A program made the translations under genes and the position numbers. Source: DASWNP01 sp036399175 (GTDB lineage: Bacteria > Acidobacteriota > Blastocatellia > Pyrinomonadales > Pyrinomonadaceae). From it: a stretch of DNA of 64,000 nucleotides. The stretch covers positions 1 through 64,000 of the forward strand of contig DASWNP010000003.1 in assembly GCA_036399175.1 (NCBI GenBank), written 5' to 3'. This document shows positions 9,468 through 18,005 of this stretch, one piece after another; the first letter of the stretch is position 1, and every line of letters begins with the position of its first letter. The notes beneath the pieces were generated by a model. That model searched no databases, was not told the origin of the DNA, and saw only the letters and a program-made list of their open reading frames with translations.

Positions 9468-10270
9468 CTGAAATCTCGTTTCGGGTCTAAAGCGCGTATC
9501 GCGTTGAGGAGTTCTTCGTTGTCTCGCGCGACGCAGAGGGGCGGCCTGCGTCGCGCTTCATCGACGGCGGCGCGCAGGCGCGGAATCTCTACGCCGAGCT
9601 TGCGGTCTGTGATGTCGCGGTGAAAGGAGCGGCGCAGAAAACTGAAGCCGCATCGCAGCCGCGCCATCTCGCCGATGAGCAGACGACATTCGAGCGGGCG
9701 ACCTCTGTCGGGCAGCGTCAGCCCGCCGAAGCCGAAGGGCGCTTGAAAGTGGGAGCGCACGCGCTCGACCGTGCCGTCGGCGACGGCTGTGAAGATGTTC
9801 GGCGTGTGACGTTCGATTGCAAGGTCGTTGAGGCCGACGAAGACGCGCGAGAGCGGCAGCCGCGCGAGCTTCCCGGCCAGACGCGTCGCCGCCTCGGTCT
9901 CGACCAGAATCCCTACGCCGCACCTGCCCCGCGCGTGCTCTAAAACCTTCTCGACTTCCTCGACGGCTGAGACCATCGGCAAAAGAATCTCATCTGCGCC
10001 CGCGCCGATGGCACGTTCAATCTCTTCGGGCGTGCCGTCGTGATAGCCGTTGATGCGGCAGACGACGCGCGCACGAGTGGCCTCGCGGACGCGTCGCAGG
10101 TCTTCGAGCGTATCGTGATTAATCTCCGTGTCGGCCTCGGCCTGCCGCGCCCGCTTGTTCCTGCACTCCCAATCGACGACTATCGTATCGACGCCCGCCT
10201 CGACTGCCTCGCCGATGAAACGACGACAGGTCGAAAACAGCATCAGAGAAAATCCGTTCCTCGCGTACAT
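9464..10270 (-). CDS. HpcH/HpaI-family aldolase-like protein
   Basis: A 268-residue protein resembling the HpcH/HpaI aldolase and citrate-lyase beta family, a TIM-barrel group using a metal-bound pyruvate-type enolate. Visible features are VVDWECRNKR near residue 32, ARVVCRINGYHDGTPEEIERAIGAGADEILLPMVS with the conserved Arg of R-x-N and the GADEILLPM strand, GVGILVETEAATR (metal-ligand Glu), and VFVGLNDLAIE in place of the family GxxDL. The ATG at 10270 has AGG five bases upstream; a TTG at 10309 overlapping the upstream gene is the alternative. Its place inside a polysaccharide operon hints at synthesis of a carboxylated sugar or side group. Confidence 0.78.
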   Translation of the reverse strand: MYARNGFSLMLFSTCRRFIGEAVEAGVDTIVVDWECRNKRARQAEADTEINHDTLEDLRRVREATRARVVCRINGYHDGTPEEIERAIGAGADEILLPMVSAVEEVEKVLEHARGRCGVGILVETEAATRLAGKLARLPLSRVFVGLNDLAIERHTPNIFTAVADGTVERVRSHFQAPFGFGGLTLPDRGRPLECRLLIGEMARLRCGFSFLRRSFHRDITDRKLGVEIPRLRAAVDEARRRPPLCVARDNEELLNAIRALDPKRDFR

Positions 10271-10293
10271 AAAAACCTGATGCTCGGCCTCGC

Positions 10294-11031
10294 TCAAACC
10301 TTTCGGCAAACTACCACCAGAGACGAACCCCAGGGCCAGGAGAGATGGTCGCTCAGTCTGGCCTCCAGTTTGTTGACCCCCTTGAAAAGAGAACTGAGAA
10401 ACGGAATCGAACGCTCCTCGAAATCACGCGTCGCGCGACTGCGACGACCGAGCAGGCGCGCGACCGCCACGAAGGGAAAGAGTAGAAACTGGTAGTAGCG
10501 CATCTCTTCGATTCGGAAACCGGCCTCCGAGAGCACTGCGCGCAAGCGTCGGCGCGTGTAGCGCCGAAGGTGCCCCGCCGCCTCGTCGCGGTAGCTCCAG
10601 AGCCAGGGCATCGCGGGCACGGTGAGGAGCAGGTGTCCGCCCGGTCGCAGAACTTTCCGCACTTCCGAGAGAAGCGCGCGGTCGTCCGCGTGTTCGAGCA
10701 CGTCGAGCATCGTCACTGCGCCGAAGAGGTCACGTTTGAAGGGCAAGCGCGCGGCGTCGGCCTGCACGAAAGAGGCGCGCTCCAGACGCCCGATGGCGCG
10801 GCGCAAGCCTTCCGGCCTCAAGTCGAGCCCGACGGCGCAATGGCCGTGCCGGGTTAAAGTTTCGAGCGTGAGGCCGCTTCCGCAGCCGAGGTCGAGAATC
10901 AACTGCGCCTCTGCGCCGAGGTGCTTTCTGAGGAGTCGTTCTATCAGCTCGCGCCGCCCGACGAACCAGAAATGCCAGCCCTCAAGCTGAGAGATGCGTT
11001 CGAGTCGGTCTAATGGAAAACATTGCGCCAT
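10294..11031 (-). CDS. Class I SAM-dependent methyltransferase
   Basis: A 245-residue methyltransferase, first gene of the glycan operon. Motif I is ILDLGCGSGLTLETL (about residues 42-56), then VGLDLRPEGLRRA, DAARLPFKRDLFGAVTMLDVLEH and LRPGGHLLLTVPAM. The LDVLEH and HLRRYTRRRLRAVLSEAGF signatures are common in methyltransferases near surface-polysaccharide genes. It differs from the second methyltransferase at 6821 in all non-motif regions, so they probably have different substrates. The C-terminal stretch contains a hydrophobic patch (QFLLFPFVAVARLLG) that may touch the membrane. Confidence 0.86.
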   Translation of the reverse strand: MAQCFPLDRLERISQLEGWHFWFVGRRELIERLLRKHLGAEAQLILDLGCGSGLTLETLTRHGHCAVGLDLRPEGLRRAIGRLERASFVQADAARLPFKRDLFGAVTMLDVLEHADDRALLSEVRKVLRPGGHLLLTVPAMPWLWSYRDEAAGHLRRYTRRRLRAVLSEAGFRIEEMRYYQFLLFPFVAVARLLGRRSRATRDFEERSIPFLSSLFKGVNKLEARLSDHLSWPWGSSLVVVCRKV

Positions 11032-11101
11032 GCCTTTGTGAGTCGAGAACGGGGCTGACCCTGTTCTGAGAAGAGGTTTCTCTAGGAATCTCTCCGTCCT
11101 T

Positions 11102-11130
11102 TAATTATGAGAGATGCCGCGCATTGTCAA
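11102..11130 (-). promoter_or_regulatory. Sigma-70-type promoter of the glycan operon
   Basis: On the minus strand TTGACA (11125-11130) is followed by a 17-base spacer and TAATTA (11102-11107). The -35 is perfect and the -10 differs from TATAAT at two positions. Transcription would start near 11095, about 64 bases before the methyltransferase ATG at 11031. The rest of 11032-11298 is a divergent region with a weak TAGAAT (11192-11197) facing larB. Confidence 0.7.
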
Positions 11131-11298
11131 CCCAAACCTCGACGAGAGGCGACAGAGCCGAGTCCGGTTTAGGCGCTCTCGCTTTCGATGCTAGAATGCA
11201 TCGTCGTCGAAGCAATCGACAGGAAGCCGGTTTTGAAGATGCGGCAGAGCGTCGGCGAGCGCTTCGGGCTGATTGCTCAATGCTGAGAGTTTTTTTCG

Positions 11299-12072
11299 AT
11301 GAACCTGCAAGAGATAGAGAGGTTGCTCGGAGCCTATAAGCGGGGCGAGATGGAGGGGCACGCGGCGGCGCGCGCCATCGCCGACCTGCATTATGAAGAC
11401 ATCGGCCATACGCGCATCGACCACGCGCGCGCCGAGAGGCAGGGCTTTCCGGAAGTCGTCTTCGGCGCGGGCAAGACGCGCGCGCAGATTGTCGAGACCG
11501 TCGAACGCCTCGCCGCCCGTTCGCCCAACATCCTCGTCACGCGCACGGACGAGGGCACGTTCGGCGAGGTACGCAACGTCGTCACCGACGCCCAGTGGCA
11601 CGCGGCGGCGCGGCTCATCAGCGTGCGCCGCGACCTGAGCTTGCGCGGCGCGGGCGAGATAATGGTCGTCACGGCGGGGACGAGCGACATCCCCGTCGCG
11701 GAAGAGGCGGCGCTGACTGCCGAGACGATGGGCAACCGCGTCGAGCGCATCTGGGACGCGGGCGTCGCAGGGATTCATCGAGTGTTGGCCGAGCGCGAGA
11801 GAATCAGGCGGGCACGCGTCGTTATCGTCGTAGCAGGGATGGAGGGCGCGCTGCCCTCGGTGGTTGGCGGGCTCGTCAGCGTGCCGGTCATCGCCGTCCC
11901 GACGAGTATCGGCTACGGCGCTTCGTTCGGCGGAGTGGCCGCGCTGCTCGGCATGCTCAACTCCTGCTCCTCGAACGTTACGGTCGTCAACATCGACAAC
12001 GGCTTCGGCGCGGGCTTCGTCGCCAGCCTTATCAACCGGAATGCGGAACGCGGAATGCTGAATGCGGAATAA
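11299..12072 (+). CDS. larB: LarB, nickel pincer cofactor biosynthesis (PurE-like)
   Basis: A 257-residue LarB protein. LarB carboxylates and hydrolyses nicotinic acid adenine dinucleotide in synthesis of the nickel pincer nucleotide of lactate racemase. The N-terminal helical part ends in the [20 protein letters not shown] segment, and the C-terminal AIR-carboxylase-like domain shows [34 protein letters not shown] and [12 protein letters not shown]. No larC, larE or larA is in the window. The last dozen codons ([12 protein letters not shown]) lie in a 7-base repeat element and look like a recent extension. Confidence 0.9.
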   Translation: MNLQEIERLLGAYKRGEMEGHAAARAIADLHYEDIGHTRIDHARAERQGFPEVVFGAGKTRAQIVETVERLAARSPNILVTRTDEGTFGEVRNVVTDAQWHAAARLISVRRDLSLRGAGEIMVVTAGTSDIPVAEEAALTAETMGNRVERIWDAGVAGIHRVLAERERIRRARVVIVVAGMEGALPSVVGGLVSVPVIAVPTSIGYGASFGGVAALLGMLNSCSSNVTVVNIDNGFGAGFVASLINRNAERGMLNAE

Positions 12073-12128
12073 AAAGAAAAAGCTCTTTCTCGTCTTATTC
12101 ATCATTCCGCATTTCGCATTCATCATTC
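12037..12128. repeat. Heptamer inverted repeat spanning larB end and LCAT-like start
   Basis: Left arm 12037-12070 is built of units like GGAATGC, GGAACGC and GGAATGC; right arm 12097-12128 carries the complement (ATTCATC, ATTCCGC, ATTTCGC, ATTCATC). An A-rich apex lies between. Both the larB stop and the ATG of the next gene fall inside the element, and the right arm is translated as part of a signal peptide. Confidence 0.85.
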
Positions 12129-13543
12129 TGTTTGCGGGTTGCGGCGCGCGGCGGACGCCGAACCTCGAACGCCTCTTCGCTTCGGCGCGCGAGCGCGAAG
12201 GCAAGCGCCCCGTCATCATCATCCCCGGCATCCTCGGCTCGCAGCTCGTCAATCGCCGGACGGGCGAAGTGGTCTGGCCTTCGGCCTTTCGCTCGTCGGG
12301 CGACGGCTTGAGTCTTCCGACCTCGCCTGACCTCGCCGCCAACCGTGACGACCTCTACGCCGTCAAGATTCTCAGGACGGCGAAACTGGCGAGGCTCGCG
12401 CCCGAGCTTTACATCTATTACGAGCTGCTCGAAGCGCTGCAAAAATACGCGGGCTACCGTGAGGGCAGCTGGGAGACGCCGCCCGAAGGCGGCGACCACG
12501 ACACCTTCTACGTCTTCGAGTACGACTGGCGGCGCGACAACGTCGAATCGGCGCGCGAGCTTATCCGTCGCATCGAAGAGCTGAAGCGCAAGCTCGGACG
12601 CCCCGACCTTCGTTTCAACATCCTCGCTCACTCGATGGGCGGCCTCATCGGGCGCTACGCGGCGATGTACGGCGACCGAGACCTTCCCGCAGACGATGCG
12701 CCGCTTCGCGCCAACTGGGAAGGCGCTCAGCACATCGGCAAAATCTTTATGATAGGCACGCCCAACGAAGGCTCGGCCGAAGCCTTCGCCACGCTGCTCG
12801 AAGGTTATTCCATCACCGAAGGCTTGCGCCGACGCGTCCGCCTGCTCAACAAGCTCGCGCGCGAAGATGCCTTCACCACGCCCGCAATCTTCCAGCTTCT
12901 CCCGCACAAACACAACGCGCGCTTCCTCGACGAAAACTTGCAGCCGCTCGAAGTAGACCTCTACGACCCTTCCGTCTGGAAGCGATACGGCTGGGCTGCC
13001 GTCAACGATGCCGCGTATCGCGAGCGCTACGCGCAAGGGAAGACCGGCGCTGAAGACCCGCCGCGCGAGCGTGGCTCGCTCGAAGAGCTGGACGCTTACT
13101 TCGCCAGCGTGCTCACGCGCGCGCGCCGTTTTCACGAAGCGCTCGACGCCGTCGAAGGAGTCGAAAAAGTGCCCGTCCCGCTCTTCGCCTTCGGCGGCGA
13201 CTGCGAAGAGACCCTCGCCGCGCCCATCATCCTCCGCGACGAGCGGCGCGACACCTGGACGACGCTCACCTCCGCCCGCGCCTTCCGACGCCGCGACGGC
13301 ACGCGCGTCTCACGCAGAGAGGCCGTCAACGCCATGTACGAGCCCGGCGACGGGCGCGTCACCCGCCGCTCCCTGCTCGGCGAAAGCCTCGTCGGCGACG
13401 GACGCCCTAACAGCAACCTCTTCAACACCGCCCTCCCCATCGCCTACGCCACCTTCATCTGCGACCTCCACAGCGAGCTACAGAGAAACCGCACCCTTCA
13501 GGACAACGCCCTCACGCTGCTCGTCAGCGAAGTGCTTAATTGA
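12062..13543 (+). CDS. LCAT-like alpha/beta-hydrolase, predicted lipoprotein
   Basis: A 493-residue alpha/beta-hydrolase of the lecithin:cholesterol acyltransferase (PF02450) type. [13 protein letters not shown] (about residues 49-61) is the oxyanion strand-loop, YDWRRD is the LCAT family motif (about 155-160), and [13 protein letters not shown] (about 188-200) is the nucleophile elbow with Ser. [10 protein letters not shown] follows as in lipases. Family members act on phospholipid or other ester-linked acyl groups. A basic start (MRNKKKK), a hydrophobic core and FAGC near residue 26 give a plausible lipoprotein signal peptide. It overlaps larB by 11 bases in another frame. The hydrophobic core is encoded by the right arm of a repeat element, so this N-terminus appears recently acquired; an alternative later start would leave the enzyme cytosolic. 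Confidence 0.8.
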   Translation: MRNKKKKLFLVLFIIPHFAFIILFAGCGARRTPNLERLFASAREREGKRPVIIIPGILGSQLVNRRTGEVVWPSAFRSSGDGLSLPTSPDLAANRDDLYAVKILRTAKLARLAPELYIYYELLEALQKYAGYREGSWETPPEGGDHDTFYVFEYDWRRDNVESARELIRRIEELKRKLGRPDLRFNILAHSMGGLIGRYAAMYGDRDLPADDAPLRANWEGAQHIGKIFMIGTPNEGSAEAFATLLEGYSITEGLRRRVRLLNKLAREDAFTTPAIFQLLPHKHNARFLDENLQPLEVDLYDPSVWKRYGWAAVNDAAYRERYAQGKTGAEDPPRERGSLEELDAYFASVLTRARRFHEALDAVEGVEKVPVPLFAFGGDCEETLAAPIILRDERRDTWTTLTSARAFRRRDGTRVSRREAVNAMYEPGDGRVTRRSLLGESLVGDGRPNSNLFNTALPIAYATFICDLHSELQRNRTLQDNALTLLVSEVLN

Positions 13544-13632
13544 AGCTTAGGTTTGACTCGGCTTGAGATTTAAAGTAAAGAAGGTTCGCTCCGGCGCTTT
13601 GTTCACACCGAAATCTGTAGGAGGCAATCCGC

Positions 13633-13878
13633 TTGGCTTTAGCACCCGTCACCCTGAACACGGCGAAGAGAGGGAAAGCCGTCTATACGTCGAAAGAACT
13701 GCCTCTCGGCTTCAACAACAAAAAGCCGATTCCGGCGCGAACGAAGGGCTACATTAAGAGCGACGGTTTCGAGGCAGGAGTGCTGCAAGTTCATTTCCCG
13801 CTCTGGGCGGGCGACGAGCACGCGCGGTTCAATGAGCTGAGCGCCAGAGCTTATCTCGAATGCGATCCGTTCTTTTAG
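13633..13878 (+). CDS. Small protein of unknown function (81 aa, TTG start)
   Basis: I do not recognise this protein. It has 81 residues, no transmembrane segment and a mixed composition, with LGFNNKKPIPARTKGYI near the middle and an aromatic end (LECDPFF). The start is a TTG at 13633 supported by a strong AGGAGG (13619-13624) eight bases upstream. The opposite strand has only a shorter chance frame. It stands alone between the LCAT-like gene and the convergent proS and ends before a bidirectional hairpin. Confidence 0.6.
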   Translation: MALAPVTLNTAKRGKAVYTSKELPLGFNNKKPIPARTKGYIKSDGFEAGVLQVHFPLWAGDEHARFNELSARAYLECDPFF

Positions 13879-13919
13879 ACTGAAGCGACTCCCGAAGGCG
13901 ACGAGCCTTCAAACGCATA

Positions 13920-13949
13920 GGCGCAGGAAACTCTTTCGCTTCCTGCGCC
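13920..13949. terminator. Bidirectional hairpin between the small gene and proS
   Basis: GGCGCAGGAA (13920-13929) pairs perfectly with TTCCTGCGCC (13940-13949) across a 10-base loop. It lies between two convergent genes and probably ends both transcripts. No long T-run follows on either side. Confidence 0.6.
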
Positions 13950-13984
13950 CGCAACCCCACTCATCCTGCTTTCAGTCTCAGCCT

Positions 13985-15826
13985 TTACAAGCCGGACAGG
14001 GCGAGGCTCTGCACTCTGGCGACAACCTCATCCACGCTCACGTCGGTTGATTCCCCGCGTGCGCGGTCGAATAGCTCCACCGCGCCCTCGGAAATCTTTC
14101 TGCCGACGTTGATGCGGAAGGGGATGCCGACGAGGTCTGCGTCCTTGAACTTGACGCCCGCTCGCTCGTCGCGGTCGTCTAAGAGCACGTCGAGCCCCGC
14201 GCGCTGGAGGTCTGCATAGAGCCGCTCGCCCGCCGCGCGCAGCTCGTCCTGCTTCATATTTGTAACGGTGACGACGACGTGGAAGGGCGCGATAGAGCGC
14301 GGCCAGATGATGCCGTCGGCGTCATGATGATGCTCGATGGCCGCCGACATGATGCGCTCGACGCCGATGCCGTAGCTGCCCATCACGATTGGAACTTCCT
14401 TGCCCTCCTGCGTCAGCACCCGCGCGCCCATCGACTCGGAATACTTCGTGCCAAGCTTGAAGATGTGCCCGATTTCCATAGCCTTGAACACGTCGAGAAC
14501 CCCGTCTTCGCAACGCTCACAGCGCTCCCCCTTCCGTACTGTTCGGAGGTCAGCCCAATGATCAATCTCAATATCGCGTTCCACGTTAACGCCACGTATA
14601 TGGAAGTCATCCTTGTTTGCGCCCGTAGTCATGTTATGCCGACCTTTTAACGCACGATCAGCAACTATGAGTAAATCAACCGGCAATCTTTTCACCACTT
14701 GATTCGTGACTATATCCCGTATCTCAAGCGTGGTTCTCGCCTTTTCTTTTGCGCCGACACCGCCAAGACTACCCGGATATGCGCCCAAGAGTTCTTTGAT
14801 TTCATCAGGATGCGCGGGGCGCACGCTCACAGGGCCAAAAGTCTTAGCGAGAATAGAGCCTAGAACATCTGCAAGCTTCGTTTCCTGGATTTGGTGGTCG
14901 CCGCGCATTAATGCAAGTACAGGCTGTGGGCGGGAGTCAAGGTTGCCATCTTCAAAGACTAATCTGTCAGCCATAAAAACGAGCGACTTGATTTGACGCT
15001 CGGCAGGCGCGCCGCCGGGGAAGGTCGTGAGGTCTTCGATGGTGCGGACGCCGGGCGTGGGAAACTCTTCGGGCGCGTCGAGTCCAGCTTCGTCTTCGAC
15101 GATGGGGATGCGCGAGGTGGCTTTCTCCAAGTTGGCCGCGTAGCCGCAGTGCTCGCAGGTGGCGATGAAGTCTTCGCCGGCGGTCGTCTTCGCCATGAAC
15201 TCGTTTGACTCCGAGCCGCCCATCGCGCCCGAAGAGGCTTCGACGATGGAATACTTCAGTCCGCAACGGTCGAAGATTTTCTTGTAGGCTTCGCGCTGGT
15301 CTTCAAAAGAGCGGTCGAGGCCGGCCTTGTCCACGTCGAAGGAATAGGCGTCCTTCATAATGAACTGGCGCAGTCGCATGAGGCCGGACTTGGGGCGCTC
15401 TTCGTCGCGGAACTTGGTCTGAATCTGATACCAGACCTGCGGAAGTTGACGGTAAGAGCGAATCTCGTGGCGCGCGATGGCGGTGAAAATCTCTTCGTGA
15501 GTCATGCCGAGGCACATGTCTGCGCCCTTGCGGTCTTGAAGGCGAAACATCGTCTCGCCCATCACCGACCAGCGCCCCGATTCCTCCCAGACTTCGCTCG
15601 GATGCAGCGCCGGGAGAAAGAACTCCTGCCCGCCGATGCGGTTCATCTCTTCGCGCAGGATTTGCATAATCTTCACGGCCACGCGCTGCGCCAGAGGAAG
15701 ATACGAATATATCCCCGAGCCTAGCTGACGGATGTAGCCCGCGCGCAGCAACAGTCGGTGCGAGATGACCTCCGCATCGGCGGGGTCTTCACGAAGCGTG
15801 GGAATAAAATACTGTGACCAGCGCAT
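13985..15826 (-). CDS. proS: Prolyl-tRNA synthetase, bacterial type with editing domain
   Basis: A 613-residue class II aminoacyl-tRNA synthetase charging tRNA-Pro. The start [13 protein letters not shown] follows AGGAGAG; ten further codons upstream are open but unlikely. Motif 1 lies around [11 protein letters not shown], motif 2 around [17 protein letters not shown] (about residues 140-156), the YbaK-like insertion editing domain at about 225-400, and motif 3 at [10 protein letters not shown] (about 443-452); the anticodon domain follows. The coding DNA from about 14515 to 14990 (residues about 280-437) is far less GC-rich than the flanks and uses different codons, although the frame and conserved residues are intact, suggesting a gene-conversion or transfer patch. 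Confidence 0.95.
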   Translation of the reverse strand: MRWSQYFIPTLREDPADAEVISHRLLLRAGYIRQLGSGIYSYLPLAQRVAVKIMQILREEMNRIGGQEFFLPALHPSEVWEESGRWSVMGETMFRLQDRKGADMCLGMTHEEIFTAIARHEIRSYRQLPQVWYQIQTKFRDEERPKSGLMRLRQFIMKDAYSFDVDKAGLDRSFEDQREAYKKIFDRCGLKYSIVEASSGAMGGSESNEFMAKTTAGEDFIATCEHCGYAANLEKATSRIPIVEDEAGLDAPEEFPTPGVRTIEDLTTFPGGAPAERQIKSLVFMADRLVFEDGNLDSRPQPVLALMRGDHQIQETKLADVLGSILAKTFGPVSVRPAHPDEIKELLGAYPGSLGGVGAKEKARTTLEIRDIVTNQVVKRLPVDLLIVADRALKGRHNMTTGANKDDFHIRGVNVERDIEIDHWADLRTVRKGERCERCEDGVLDVFKAMEIGHIFKLGTKYSESMGARVLTQEGKEVPIVMGSYGIGVERIMSAAIEHHHDADGIIWPRSIAPFHVVVTVTNMKQDELRAAGERLYADLQRAGLDVLLDDRDERAGVKFKDADLVGIPFRINVGRKISEGAVELFDRARGESTDVSVDEVVARVQSLALSGL

Positions 15827-15845
15827 CTCTTCTCTCCTCTGATAA

Positions 15846-15988
15846 GCAATCAGCAATCAGCGTTCAGCTTTCAGCCAGACAGCTTGAGCGGTAAACGGAA
15901 AATCGAAGGTATTGAATCGCAACCTGCCATCGGAAGTCTTCAGCGCACGCTGGTTGAATTCCGGCTGATTGCTGACTGCTGATTGCCG
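15846..15988. repeat. Heptamer inverted repeat upstream of proS (CAGCAAT family)
   Basis: Left arm 15846-15876 reads as AATCAGC, AATCAGC, GTTCAGC, TTTCAGC; right arm 15963-15988 reads GCTGATT, GCTGACT, GCTGATT, GC. The central part is long (about 86 bases) compared with other elements here. The left arm ends 20 bases from the proS start, so it would be in the proS leader or just upstream of it. Confidence 0.8.
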
Positions 15989-16086
15989 ACAGCTATTACA
16001 ATACAAAAGCAGCGCGGGCTCTCTGCTGGAGATTCGCCGCGCTGCTTCCGAAGTTTGGGATTGCCACTCGACGCCGCGCCGCACGT

Positions 16087-17196
16087 TTACTGCGGCGTGG
16101 ACGGTGTTGTCGTCGTGGCTGTCGTGGGCTTGTACTTGTCGATGAGCTTTTGCAGCCCGTCAGACGATTTGTGTCGGAACTTGTAGTAGTTCTGAAGGTC
16201 TCCGAGCAGTTGGTCGTGAAGCTGCTTGTACTCGGCTCTGCCCTGAGCGGTCGCTACGGCGTGCGCGTAGGCGTCGATTATCTCGTCGAGCCGAGTGTTG
16301 ATTTTGTCGAGCAGTTGAGTCTTCTCCGCGCCGTCCGGCATCAGCTTGTAGAGCTTCGCCATCTGCTCGTAGTCCTGGTTCTTGATGCTGCCGATGAGCA
16401 CGTAGTTGAAGGGGTCGGTGGGGTTGAGCGTGGAGGCTTTCTGAAGGCGCGTGAGCGCTTCGGTCGTGCTGCCGCCGAGCATCGAGATGAAGCCCATCGA
16501 CTGGTAGAGCTGCGGCAGCCAGACGGACTTGTTCTTAGTCCACGTCTCGGCGTCCATGCTGGGGGGGCGCTGGTCGGCCTCAATCAACTGGATGGCCTTG
16601 AGCCCGTACTGCTGGCTCTGCTGGAGAAACTTCGGATTGTTGCGCCGCGCTTCGTCCGCACCCGTCACCGACAGCAGATAGAGCGCACCGACCTCGTTCG
16701 GGTTCGACTCCAGCCACGACGAGCCGGCGTTGAAAGCATCCTCGACGCGCTTGGAGGCGATGTAAGACTCGACGAGCACGGGATACATCAGGTTCGCATC
16801 GCTCGCCTCGGTGAAGGTGTTCATAAAGCTCTCGGCCAGAGAGATTCTCTGCCCGACATCCTGCACGCCCTGAATCTGAGTTGCGATGAGCCCGACCACC
16901 TGCGGGCGCAACGTGCTCTGCGGATACTTCTTGATAAACTCGCTCGCCGCCTGAAACTTGGCCGCCGCGTCCTTCGCGTCGTTAATCTTCTGCGCCGCCT
17001 TGCGCTCGCCCTCCGAAACCTTCGGCGCTTTCTCTTTACTCTTGTCCTTGTCCTTGTCCGAATCCTGCGCCGCCGCCGTAGCCAACGCCGCAAAGCCGGA
17101 AGGCACACCGGCCCCAAACGTCAGAACCGTCGATGCGACGACCGCGCAGGCGAACGCCGCCAGGAAGCTTTTCAGCGAAAAGATATGAGCTTTCAT
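16087..17196 (-). CDS. Secreted helical-repeat (TPR-like) protein, unknown function
   Basis: A 369-residue exported protein. The N-terminus is a signal peptide (MKAHIFSLKSFLAAFACAVV) ending near AAAQDS, followed by a charged DKDKDKSKEK stretch and then repeated amphipathic helices typical of TPR-like solenoids (KFQAASEFIKKYPQS, EALTRLQKASTLNPTDPFNY). The tail is TTATTTTPST. Its late segment (IIDAYAHAVATAQG...YYKFRH) resembles IIDAYARAISLAGD...LYKFRN in the protein at 49118-50368, so the two are distant paralogues. No catalytic motif is visible. A scaffold or envelope role is possible but unproven. Confidence 0.72.
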   Translation of the reverse strand: MKAHIFSLKSFLAAFACAVVASTVLTFGAGVPSGFAALATAAAQDSDKDKDKSKEKAPKVSEGERKAAQKINDAKDAAAKFQAASEFIKKYPQSTLRPQVVGLIATQIQGVQDVGQRISLAESFMNTFTEASDANLMYPVLVESYIASKRVEDAFNAGSSWLESNPNEVGALYLLSVTGADEARRNNPKFLQQSQQYGLKAIQLIEADQRPPSMDAETWTKNKSVWLPQLYQSMGFISMLGGSTTEALTRLQKASTLNPTDPFNYVLIGSIKNQDYEQMAKLYKLMPDGAEKTQLLDKINTRLDEIIDAYAHAVATAQGRAEYKQLHDQLLGDLQNYYKFRHKSSDGLQKLIDKYKPTTATTTTPSTPQ

Positions 17197-17513
17197 TACC
17201 GACCCTTTCCTCGAATGATTTTTCTAAACAACCTTCGGGGGATGAGCTTTCGTGCCGCGACTTTTAAGACTATGACATTTTGCTGGAACGAAGGCGCGAA
17301 AAGCAAGTAGGAAGGATGAAGGCTGAAAAGCAAGTATGAAGGCGGAAGGCGGAAGGATGAATCAGAAAACCATTCAAGCCGCTTGAAAGACTTTCTGCCT
17401 TCCGCCTTCATACTTCCGCCTTGCTTTTCGTTGCGCCGCTCGGAAAGCGTGATGTAACATTCGGTCTCCGCCGAAGAAAGTTTGAGCTTACCGTAGGAGG
17501 CCGAGGCTGCCCG
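17197..17513. other. Intergenic region between the repeat-protein gene and rpiB
   Basis: This divergent region of 317 bases contains a heptamer repeat element (17299-17430) and the rpiB ribosome-binding region, with TAGGAGG at 17494-17500. No convincing -35/-10 pair was seen for either flanking gene. Confidence 0.5.
17299..17430. repeat. Heptamer inverted repeat (GAAGGCG/GAAGGAT family)
   Basis: Left arm 17299-17362 contains GAAGGAT, GAAGGCT, GAAGGCG, GAAGGCG, GAAGGAT; right arm 17392-17430 carries CTTCCGC, CTTCATA, CTTCCGC, CTTGC. The apex holds a small extra hairpin (TTCAAG ccg CTTGAA). Confidence 0.8.
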
Positions 17514-18005
17514 ATGAAGATTGCGCTTGCCAGCGACCACGCCGGTTTTGCCGAGAAGGAACGTTTGAAGCCTCTGCTCGGCGAGATGGGCGTCGAGGTC
17601 GAAGATTTGGGGACGGTCTCGGAGGAATCGGTCGATTACCCGGATTACGCGCGCATGGTGGGCGAAAAGGTTGCGCGCGGCGAAGCCGAGCAGGGCATCC
17701 TCGTCTGCGGCTCGGGGACGGGGATGGCGATAGCTGCGAACAAAGTTCCGGGCGTGCGCGCGGCGGTCGCCTGGTCGGAAGAGACGGCCAGACTTGCGCG
17801 TCAGCACAACGACGCCAACGTCCTCGCCCTCGGCGCACGCACCACTCCGCCCGAACAGTTTCCCTCAATCGTCCGCGCATGGCTCGGCACGCGCTTCGAC
17901 GGCGGGCGTCATGCCGCGCGCGTCGCCAAAATCTCGCAGATTGAGCACGAAGAGCTTCAGCACGAGACTCAGAAACAGCATTCATCCCAAGAGGAGAAGA
18001 GATGA
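17514..18005 (+). CDS. rpiB: Ribose-5-phosphate isomerase B
   Basis: A 163-residue RpiB/LacB-type isomerase interconverting ribose 5-phosphate and ribulose 5-phosphate. Key segments are [12 protein letters not shown] (substrate-binding Asp-His), EEDLGT-like [18 protein letters not shown], and [24 protein letters not shown] with the catalytic Cys. The start at 17514 is chosen because the family begins here. The C-terminus has about 20 extra polar residues ([14 protein letters not shown]). The gene overlaps glyA by 4 bases (ATGA). Confidence 0.93.
   Translation: MKIALASDHAGFAEKERLKPLLGEMGVEVEDLGTVSEESVDYPDYARMVGEKVARGEAEQGILVCGSGTGMAIAANKVPGVRAAVAWSEETARLARQHNDANVLALGARTTPPEQFPSIVRAWLGTRFDGGRHAARVAKISQIEHEELQHETQKQHSSQEEKR

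Noticed and set aside
12095..13135. 346-codon open frame on the minus strand opposite the LCAT-like gene
   Set aside because: It lies fully antisense to a gene with clear hydrolase motifs and has Arg/Val-rich shadow composition. Such long antisense frames are common across this GC-rich window.
13563..13757. Alternative 64-codon frame overlapping the small gene at 13633
   Set aside because: It has no ribosome-binding site, whereas the TTG frame has AGGAGG at ideal distance.
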